A DNA stretch of 64,000 bases, taken from contig JABBOT010000013.1 of assembly GCA_016165875.1 (NCBI GenBank), forward strand, positions 12,373,435-12,437,434, given 5' to 3'. The translations under genes and the position numbers were made by a program. Source of the DNA: Acanthopleura granulata. Lineage: Eukaryota > Mollusca > Polyplacophora > Chitonida > Chitonidae. Under the pieces are notes generated by a model. That model saw nothing but the letters and a program-made list of their open reading frames with translations, made no database searches and was not told where the DNA came from. Below, piece after piece: positions 55,441 through 64,000 of the stretch. The first letter of the stretch is position 1. Every line of letters starts with the position of its first letter.

Positions 55441-55726
55441 ATTATTTATTTATTTATTTATTTGATTGGTGTTTTATGCCGTACTCAAGAATATTTCACT
55501 TGTACGACGGCGGCGGGCATTATGGTGGGAGGAAACCAGGCAGAGTCCGACGGAAACCCACGACCATCCGCGGGTTGCTGACAGACCTTCCCACATACGG
55601 CCGGACAGGAAGCCAGCAGAAGCCAGCAGAAGCCAGACTTGAACTCACAGAGACCGTATTGGCGGTATGTTTTCTGGGTCATTGCGCTGCGCTAGCGCGC
55701 TAACCGACCGAGCTACGTAGGCCCCC
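55441..55726 (-). mobile_element. SINE, full-length reverse
   Basis: TTTGATTGGTGTTTTATGCC through CGGGTTGCTGACAGACCTTC to GCGCTAACCGACCGAGCTAC. It carries a 10-11-bp tandem triplication of AGCCAGCAGA at about 55,611-55,636. Confidence 0.9.
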
Positions 55727-56289
55727 ACATACGATTAATGTTCTTCTGTGTCAAAAGAGTGTCAAATGTGATTGGTTTTGAACATCACGCTGTCTTTATT
55801 GTGACGCCATTATGATCAGTCGGAAAAGGAACACATGGCGCCGCCAAAATGACGTCAAGGTCTTACTGCCGGGAGTTTGACGGGTTCCCATACACACATA
55901 AACCAAATACGCATGGAAAACTCAACTCCAGTCGACTTCAAACTATATCCTAGAGGTCACTTAAGAAAGGTAAAAAGACAAACCAAGAAAGCTACAAAAC
56001 TAAAGTTCTATGTTAGTTTATTTTTTCATCTTTAAAACCGTCAAAGGTGAAGCAACAGTCTATACTGTGATACACGGGTAGGTGGAAAAAAAAAGAGTGC
56101 TACTGCCAGAGGCATGATGGTTCTATTTACAATCGTACGCTATCATTCCGTCTTTTTTCTATCAAAATAGAGCTCTGAGTGTTCACACCACGGCACTGTA
56201 TTTTACGCAGCACTAAAGGTACATATTTTATACAATTCCAAATACGAGTAAAAACGCAATAATCAAAACTCGACTGCGCAAGCGACAAG
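55727..56289. other. Intergenic, possible distal 3' end of L1-like B
   Basis: TTTATT near 56,016 (AATAAA on the minus strand) could end a long B transcript. No gene recognised. Confidence 0.3.
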
Positions 56290-56900
56290 GAAGTGACACC
56301 CAGTGGTCTGTGTTGGTGAGGTCACAAAGTGACACGTGTGATGTACACATTCTCACCTACATGTCTGACCTTACCCTCATGGAGCAATGGACTCACCATA
56401 ATGATTGACCAATTTAAATGACAAATAAAACGTTAACAATTCCAGCCAATCACAACCACAAGTCCACCGCGACCAACCAGGCGAGGCCTTGCATGGAGAA
56501 AAGCGTCTGTAAACACACTAGTTACACTGGTGATGATTGGCTGACTTCAAAGTTTACAAAAATTTGAGAATCGCAGCGTACGCTATCCAGCCATCGAGAA
56601 CACTCTACAAAGCGTATAATATAACCAAATATGAACAATGTATTACCATAAAAAACAGAACACAAAAGATTCTATACAAAAATTTTAAAACATCCGGGCC
56701 AGGTCCCACCTTTCGCACGTGTATAAAATAAATACATCACCTAGAACATAGACTACATATATAAATACACGGAGGGCATATAAAACGACCTGGCTCCAGA
56801 CACACGCAATGAGCAGAAACATTCAAAACAATGGTAAAAACATCTATTAACATACAATAACTAAAGCTATGAGCTTGATCTCCAGGACTACAGACAGGCA
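56290..56900. repeat. Duplicated block Z, copy downstream of gene B
   Basis: Counterpart of about 22,930-24,260 without the SINE trimer. It lies about 3.0-3.6 kb past the gene B stop codon, while the other copy lies 0.9-2.2 kb past the gene A stop. Confidence 0.75.
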
Positions 56901-58428
56901 TATAAGTGTATAATAATGTTGTATGTATATGTGTAGATGTGGTCGCCCACTGGTCAAGACCATCTATATGGAGAAATATATAACGGTTCTTGCCCGCTTC
57001 AATACACACTACAATGAGTTCCAACTTTGGCCACACCCTAGCAACACAGTTGGTCATCGTCACGTTTGGTCATGAAATGACGCGTGACGATTAAACTTAA
57101 ACAAAGAGATGAACATGGGACACAGGCCAGTAGACAACTGCCACAACGTGATCGTCATGGAAACAGGCCAATGCACATTGCACTAAGACACGGAGGATGT
57201 TGCTCCCTCTCCCACCAGGAGGCGTCAGTATGCAGCGCCACCTGTGGGAGTGTGGAGCTTCCTACTAGAGGACGAACAAAGCAAAGCGCAACCCACACAG
57301 CCGACAATGCCGCCACCAAGTAACGTGGCGACAGTAACGTCTCTATTAATTATGACAATCGTAATTATACATAAAAAAAACAACATGGAATGGATAATTA
57401 CAACAGAAAAAAAAATGCAAAAAATATTAAAACACACATACGTAAACATCCACAAATTTGTTGAACAGAACAAAAAGAAAGAAGAAACCGTAACAAAGTA
57501 GAAAATGGGCCTACCACAGAATTCAATTAGTGGCAATCAGTCCTTGTTATACAAAGCATAAATTCTTTATTGCCCAGATGTGGAGAGGCATATCACCACC
57601 ACATCTAGTATATGACCCGCCCCCAGACGAATTTTACATCGTTCATCATGGGAGTAATTTGCACATGACGAGCCAAGAGGAACGATGGCAGTTCATCCAA
57701 TGGCTCCAAAACTAGCAGGATATTAGCACGTAATCCTGACGAGTTTACAACATGAGACTTTCTATCAGCGCCCGATGGAAATGTCAGGAAGGAAATTCTT
57801 CCAGACTGTGTAAACCTTTAAAACTGATGGGGAAATGTGCCAGAATGAGTGAAATGCACATGCAAGCGTATAACTGGACAACATTTAACAGGGAGATAGT
57901 ATTTCGTTACATGGGGTGTGACAGACCACACCGGCTGTTGGAAGAGCCAGCTTTCCCCCTGATCCCATCTTATCCCAGTTCAGGTTTTGCCATAATAAAC
58001 TTTGCAGCAGCATAACAAGTGACATTTTTTTATTAAATGCAATTAAAAAGAAAAACACTTTACCATGTATCAGGAATGTGGAAAAAGGACAAGCTACGTC
58101 AATGCTGCAGAGGTCTTGTAAGGGGCTGAAAACATGATGCGATTTATACAGGTGACTGATGGATGAATGTAGGAGATGACAAAATCAGTAATACATGTAT
58201 GTCTGTGCAACCATACAGTTATTTCACGCGAAATAATTAAAGACGTCGTGACATAATTCATGCTTTAATGAAATCATGCTCAACATGTTTTCACCTTTGC
58301 GACGGCGGTTACCTTCATGGGCACGGAGAACCCATGCTAATGAAAAGGGAGACAGTTCGTAATTTTACATACGGCAAAAATAAATTTATTGGTTGTCCAT
58401 TAGCGAATTTGAATGTTTATTGTAATCA
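56901..58428. other. Downstream flank of L1-like B, unassigned
   Basis: Two plus-strand frames (57,530-57,715 and 57,752-58,015) have no domain. A/T-rich runs occur at 57,355-57,490. May be 3' UTR of gene B on the minus strand. Confidence 0.35.
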
Positions 58429-58661
58429 CTTATTTATTTATTAGATCGGTGTTTAATGCCATACTCAACAATATTTCACTTACATGACGGCAGCAAGCAT
58501 TATGGAACAACAATCTGCATATTTCTGGCAGACTTTCCCACGTACAATAGGAGATGAAGCCAGCATGAGCTGAACTTGAATTCACTGCAACCGCATGGGT
58601 GAGAGGCTCCCATATCATTACGCTACACTAGCATGCTAACCATGTCGGCCACGGTGGCCCC
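58429..58661 (-). mobile_element. SINE, near full-length reverse
   Basis: TTATTAGATCGGTGTTTAATGC to CATGTCGGCCACGGTGGCCCC with an internal deletion of about 45 bp in the body. Confidence 0.8.
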
Positions 58662-59922
58662 TGTTTATGGTATAAATGTGGCTCATGACAGCCTAGGTTC
58701 CTATCCAAATGCAGAGAGAGCTCGGTCCCTTGCTGAAAGTGAAACTGATTTGTACTATTTGGAAAAGTAAATAATGGTAACCATAACACCCCAAGTGTGA
58801 AACAGAAAAGCATGGTGGAGCAATGTGCCATTATTAAAATCCAACATAAAGAATTTACCTTTAACAGCAAGAGTTACCTTCCTTTTGCATTGGATATTAT
58901 TAACATTCAATACAACAGGTGAGAAAAACATTATTTACAGGAGAAGAATGAATGAATACAAAATCTGTTTAAAAAAAAAACAAAAAAAAAAACATCTTAT
59001 AGGTTCGTCTATGCAAACATTATTCATAGATATTAAAATATCAAATTATCTTTTCACTACAGAGAACATCATATTCCACTGGACTGAGCGAGGCCTAATA
59101 GCCCTAAAATGAATTAAACCATGATAATGTTTAAATTTAAGCTTGTTAATAAACCCCTGTAAGATGGCCAAGGGATGATCTATTTAAGACATCCTCTAAT
59201 CTTAAGTGAAGAACTATTCTTTACCACCATATACTTTCATATGAATGAAGAAATCAATAACAAATAAATGATTGAACAATCCATTAGTAAAGATTTTTCT
59301 CCTTTCTGGGCGCTTGATGAACCTTAGTTCAGCATCTGCACGTCTGCATAGGCTTATCATAACACTACAACCAAAACGACGTCTAAATGATATCTAAAAT
59401 CCTTACCAGACAACAAAAGTTCACATGTACATGTATGATCTACATGCACAGTTATGATTCAATATTGATCTCTTCAATGCATATACCATGTACAAATCTG
59501 AACAGAATCAACGCTTGATGTGATGAAAGGGAATTTGGTTTTGCAATAAATCGCATACAAATATTGCACATTGTATGTGCATGATTCGAAATACAGTCCA
59601 TTGTGTACGAATGAATAGTCTGGACAATCATTTTCATTCTGGTTGCCGTTGAAACAGACTTTCCTCAGTATCTTCTGAATTTGAACATCTGTGAAACACC
59701 ACCGTTTTTCTTTTACCTATCCTTAACATGTCAGTTTCTGACAAAGCTTTCACAATTTTTTCAGCACACAACACACTCCCCCAAAAAAAACCCCTCCAAA
59801 AACAAAAGATCAGACATCCCTGGAACAAAAACGCTTGCCATTCTTCAAAAAAATAGGTACAGCTGTTCTGAGGATATTAAGGCAGTTTCCAGAGATGTGT
59901 TGAGCAAGGTCAAGGACAATAG
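58662..59922 (-). other. Immediate 3' flank or UTR of L1-like B
   Basis: A-rich runs at 58,971-59,000 and no coding exon on either strand. Expected to include at least the proximal 3' UTR. Confidence 0.4.
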
Positions 59923-62900
59923 TTATACTGTTGACTGGTTCATATCACGCCCTTTTCGCCCGCCGTAGTTGCCGATAAAAGAACCGTCTTCATTGAACTT
60001 GCTGGAGTCGGGCTCCCCATACTCATCCAAACTGTCGGTGTCCCCCCCTAGTGGTGGATCGTTGGTAAGAGACACCTGATCTGGGTTTCCATATGGCTTC
60101 TTCTCATCCGGGGCATCACTGAAGAGAAAAGAAGTTTTAATTACGCCCCAAAACCAAAGAAAAGATTACAATGAGCAGTGTACTTACACCCTAAGCATGT
60201 TTATCTGGGCTTTTCTAACCAGTGTGCCAAATTTGAAAAACAAAAGGCAACTGATTTTCTGAGAACAGGTGATTTCTTATTAATTTGGAGGTATAGGGTA
60301 TGGCATTTTCAGATTTTCTTGGCAAACTTCAGGCTTTCTTCTGGCCATGAATTCCCAAGCCTGAACTTAGCTTTGCTCACTAGCGTGCCTACACCCTGGG
60401 CAGGTTAAACTCAGCGTTCTGACTGGAGTACCAATACCCTCGGCAGCTCTGACTCAGATCTTCTAACCAGTGTACTTACGCCCTGGACAGATCTTGGAAG
60501 CCACTGTCAGCCAGCTCTTTCTCAGGATCATGACCTGCCCTTCGTTCCTTCTCATCCACTAAAACAAAAAAAAATACAAAACAAAACAGTCAGGAGATGA
60601 ATTTGTCTACTTGTTATCGTAGGTGATCAACCCATGTATGAGTAGACGCAATGAGACATCATCATCATCCCTGGAGTTAGCTTGACTCTTTCCCATCCAA
60701 ATGTTTAACTCTCTGCCATCCGGGATTCTTCGGCTGTAAGGGATCTTTAGACTACGAATTTACCAATCATCTCCAGCTTTAGTCTGGTAACAATTGATGA
60801 AAAGGCACTGAACGATGGTCATTAAACGAGTGGATGAGAGCAGCCTGATGGCTAGCCAATGTTAGGGAACTTGAGCCAATGTGCAATGAGTCATAAGTTA
60901 GTTACTTGTAAGCTTAGCACTAATTTTAGACCAAGCTTTAGAACGTATTGTTCTGCTAAACAAGTAGCCTCTAGAAGTTTTGATTTAACACTATTGGGAA
61001 CATGTAAGCATATGGTGTAATGATAAAAACAAAAAAATTAGTGAAAATTAGTGAAAATAAAAACGCTCAAAAATATTACACTTAGGCGACGGCAGCCAGC
61101 ATCACGGCGAGAGGAAACCAGGCAAGTAAAGGACAAGGCGATGACAGCATAATGATTTTCAGGTAGAGGAAACCGGTCAAGTAAAGGATAGGCTGAGGAC
61201 AGCATTATGACCTTCAGGCGGAGAACTTTTACTGGTTGTGTTCAGGAAGATAGAAACAAGGAGATGGACAATGTCCGTGGGATATCTCCTGTATTGGAGG
61301 TTACCATCGAGAACCTTTACTGCTGGTTACCATCTGCAGCATTTACTGTTGGTGTGTGGTAAATTAAATAATTCTGTGTGCGTTCTGCAATGTTCTGTGT
61401 TGGCAGTTACCATCAGGAACCTTTACTATGGGTGCAGAGTTTTTGGCTGCAATTCAAAATCTGTTCCCGAGTATACCTAGGGCCTATCCAACAGAGAAAA
61501 GTGTGCCACTCGGTGACTTACCCGGGTAGGTGCCACCACGGTTCCGGTACAGCAAGCAGCAGATGAGGATAATGATGAGGATGAGAACGATGACAGCAAT
61601 GATAATAGCGATCCACCACAGGTCCATGGCAGCCTCGGCTATGACTGTTGGACAGAACAAATCCAAAATTAAAATCACCAACACAATAACAGAGGGGGGG
61701 GGGGGGGCAGAGAATTGACCATATGTTTGAAACGGTGAGCATTCACATGAGGACAGTGTACGAGGACAACGTTCATTTATTCTATAGGCTGAACGCCTTC
61801 GTGGTCAATTTTTCATTTCATATGGCAGCCGTTACTGTCATCAGCGGACATCACAGTACGAGCTGAGCACAGAGGAGAGGTTTGTGAAAATGACTGGACA
61901 TCCTGACACAATGATCCTGTACATGTAATTACCGTATTCTCATGTGCAACTGGCACACTCATGTAAGTGGTGCACCCATAACTAACGATATAAATTCCAC
62001 AAAAAAAAAAAACCCTTGTAGCCATTTAAAAGTTTTACAGAGTGATTTAGAGGATTTTACGCTCTTTATGCCCAGTGGGTTGTCCGACCTCCTGTAGATC
62101 GTCTATCTATGGTTATCTTTGACACTTTATCTGGCTGCCTGGACGCCGTCTTTGATTGCTCCTTAAGTTGTGCCTTCATTCTGTTTCGCCAAATCAAATC
62201 CTCCGTGGCTCTTGTGGGTATAAGAGCTGAGTTGGCCTGCCTTAGCATGGCACCTTGTTGTATCGGGTACTTGTTGTTTATCTATCCACGGAAACACGTC
62301 ATAAAATCTAAACAATATTTTAGTACCTAACTCCCATTGACCGACCACAAAGTCATTCATTCAATGCAGAAATATTAGCTGTAAAGCATCATTCCGTGCG
62401 ACCACCTCATTGGTCTCTGGGTAAATTTATTCTTGACAATGCGGTAAAAAAGAAAAACACGAAAAAAGGTCTAAATAACCTCAAATTTCACCCCTGACCC
62501 CCAGGGGGTCATTTCTCCCAATTCGGCATGTTATGTTGATCTTAGAAATGGGGGTTTTAGATCCGCTTGAAAGGCAGGGTAAAATTTTACTGGAAAACTA
62601 CTGAGTTACTGAAAAGTTTCAACTCCAAAAGTAATAATACATTGTAACATTAATATATGCCTCTAAAATTTCAATTTTTCTGGTGGCTGTGTTTAAGGTC
62701 ATTCACCGAGTTCTCACACTCACTTGCTTCTTCCTCGTCAGAAGAGATAAGTGTGGATGCAACCACATCCCCTTCGCCTTTCTCCAGCCCCATGGATACC
62801 AGACAGCTGTAATTGCCCAGTAAATCCAGAAACCTCTGCTCTCGCTCAAATGTTGTCGCATTGACGATCAGGGTGTTGGAGACGTCCACGTAGACCGGGT

Positions 62901-63059
62901 CGGCAGGATTTTTACTGACAGCCTGGCCATTCTTGGACCACCTGTAGGTGAGATGCCTGTGGTACAGAGGGTCGGCCACCGCCATAATGGGCACCTCCAG
63001 CAACTGACCTGGGTCAACCAAATACTTAGGCTCAGGCTTCACATCAAGGTTGGTTCTGT
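59923..63059 (-). CDS. L1CAM/neuroglian-like membrane Ig protein B, 3' part
   Basis: Last four exons of a paralogue of the 25-40 kb gene; the rest lies beyond the right edge. Exons: 63,059-62,724 (Ig6-like), 61,644-61,522 (TM), 60,558-60,480 and 60,118-59,923 (tail); phases match gene A exon for exon, and the middle two exons are equal in length to A's (123 and 79 nt). The Ig6-like domain has GNYSCLVS but isoleucine where the first disulphide cysteine should be. TM is WWIAIIIAVIVLILIIILI, then the L1-type YRNRGGTYPG. The tail ends DSLDEYGEPDSSKFNEDG followed directly by SFIGNYGG, very close to the FNEDGSFIGQY ankyrin-binding site of L1 proteins, then QSTV, a possible class I PDZ ligand. Tyrosine phosphorylation of this motif normally releases ankyrin. 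No FNIII exon lies between Ig6 and TM here either. Likely adhesion receptor anchored to the spectrin-ankyrin skeleton. Confidence 0.88.
61060..61125 (-). mobile_element. SINE fragment in gene B intron
   Basis: CAAAAATATTACACTTAGGC and GGCAGCCAGCATCACGGCGA match the SINE body next to its 3' end; both ends are lost. Confidence 0.5.
61290..61440. repeat. ~30-bp array beside the TM exon of gene B
   Basis: Three to four units of GGTTACCATCGAGAACCTTT type, equivalent in sequence and position to 27,680-28,055 beside the gene A TM exon. Confidence 0.75.
61694..61707. repeat. G14 homopolymer
   Basis: Pure guanine run 50 bases upstream (gene sense) of the TM exon acceptor of gene B, a slippage-prone site. 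Confidence 0.9.
61708..62723. other. Gene B intron, unassigned
   Basis: No exon recognised between the TM exon and the Ig6-like exon, so no FNIII domain here. CCCTGACCCCCAGGGGGTCA near 62,493 forms an imperfect palindrome. Confidence 0.45.
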
Positions 63060-63087
63060 CTGAAATCGAGAAACACACAGGAGTTTA

Positions 63088-63088
63088 A

Positions 63089-63123
<35 letters not shown>

Positions 63124-63125
63124 TA
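63088..63125. repeat. AT dinucleotide microsatellite
   Basis: About twelve AT units grading into ACATATACATATACAC, directly next to a SINE tail. Confidence 0.95.
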
Positions 63126-63138
63126 TACACAGACACAT

Positions 63139-63222
63139 TTATTTATTTATTTGAATGGTGATTTACGCCGCACTCAAGAATGCTTCATTTATACGACTAC
63201 GGCCAGCATTACGGTGGGAGAA
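63139..63222 (-). mobile_element. SINE 3'-end fragment, reverse
   Basis: TTTATTTGAATGGTGATTTA to CAGCATTACGGTGGGAGAA. The head half is missing. Confidence 0.75.
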
Positions 63223-64000
63223 ATGAAAAAAAAAGAAATAATATGCCTCTAGTGAGTACTTGCATATATTTAATACTGGTGACATTAATAAACAAATACA
63301 TCAATTTCCAGATTTTCTTTGAATGCCACTGTTATATTGTCATCTGGAATGCATAAAAAGGACTGTGTCCAAATAATAAAACAATAGGGGAGTTTCAAGT
63401 TCAAATTCTTTTATCGCTGGAGGTAAAAGAAGTCCTACTGTACCATGTGACCTGTCAGAAGTTTCACAAAAATATTTGATTACATTCATCATAACACAGG
63501 TGTCTGAAAAAAGTTTCACAAAAAGTTATTTAGAGTAGACGAACAATGAAGAAAATTGAGGAGTGCGACATTTAAGAAGGCAAAGGAATTAGGTATCATT
63601 TGTACCTCCAGAACAAAGCAAGGACAGTGACTGCAAAATTAATGTCAACAAAGACGGCCTAACATTTTTCAGAAGTCACATGATACAGCAGGACATTTTT
63701 TAACTTCAACAACAGCTCTCCTATAGTCAACGGCCACAACGTTATGCCTACTAGACCATAAACCCGACGACAGAGACAAGTGTCTTTCAATTTCATCACT
63801 TTGCGAATTCTAAGTAAAATTCTTCGTGGGCATTTAGCACTGATGTATTCCATCAGTTTGTCACCCAGGACGCGTCTGGCTAGTGCTTTATGCACCCATG
63901 ATGGAATCATGGCTGGGGCATGCTGTACGAGGAAGATCTTTGTCACCTTAACTCGGCTCTCGATATATTTATACATACATCAGTTGAAGAAAAGATAAAT
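63223..64000. other. Gene B intron or upstream sequence, unassigned
   Basis: No Ig exon recognised. A minus-strand frame at 63,659-63,976 (105 residues, rich in basic and hydrophobic residues) has no splice support or known domain. Confidence 0.4.

Noticed and set aside
63659..63976. 105-codon minus-strand frame near the right edge
   Set aside because: Does not fit an Ig exon of gene B and has no recognisable family; kept only as an unassigned note.

Overview
The window is eukaryotic genomic DNA: genes are split by GT-AG introns, exons are sparse, and interspersed repeats are very dense. A lophotrochozoan, most likely a mollusc, is suggested by roughly 30 copies of a tRNA-derived SINE of a type I associate with molluscan genomes (ending in GTACGGCGTAAAACACCAAT plus an AAAT-rich tail) and by an alpha-amylase with a long C-terminal extension. 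A brachiopod or annelid cannot be excluded without a search.

Layout. 1-14.6 kb is repeat territory: SINEs, a block (1545-3690) repeated near 46 kb, a broken non-LTR retrotransposon (about 3.8-8.3 kb), a TTAA-flanked MITE, a CACTG-ended MITE and a pyrimidine-rich minisatellite. 14,668-22,526 (+) is an apparently intact seven-exon alpha-amylase gene (726 residues). 25,157-40,327 (-) is a complete 13-exon gene (L1-like A, 620 residues) for a transmembrane immunoglobulin-superfamily protein of the L1CAM/neuroglian type. It keeps Ig1-Ig4 and an Ig6-like domain but has no Ig5 and no fibronectin III domains. The amylase gene and A converge tail to tail. 40.3-48.9 kb holds minisatellites, SINEs and the second copy of the duplicated block. 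48,952-51,770 (+) is a three-exon gene for a secreted protein with a PAN/apple-like N-terminus and an unrecognised C-terminal region. 59,923-63,059 (-) holds the last four exons of a second, paralogous L1-like gene (B), which continues past the right edge.

The strongest biology is (i) the tandem pair of FNIII-less L1-like genes, in which B keeps a near-canonical FIGQY-type ankyrin-binding tail and A has lost 33 residues and the core of that motif; (ii) three introns, in two unrelated genes, that each contain a decaying tandem array whose repeat unit spans the neighbouring exon edge and splice site; and (iii) the uncharacterised PAN-containing secreted protein. No rRNA gene, CRISPR array or bacterial-type operon was seen. 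All exon models come from reading splice signals, frame and family similarity by eye; no alignment or transcript evidence was available.
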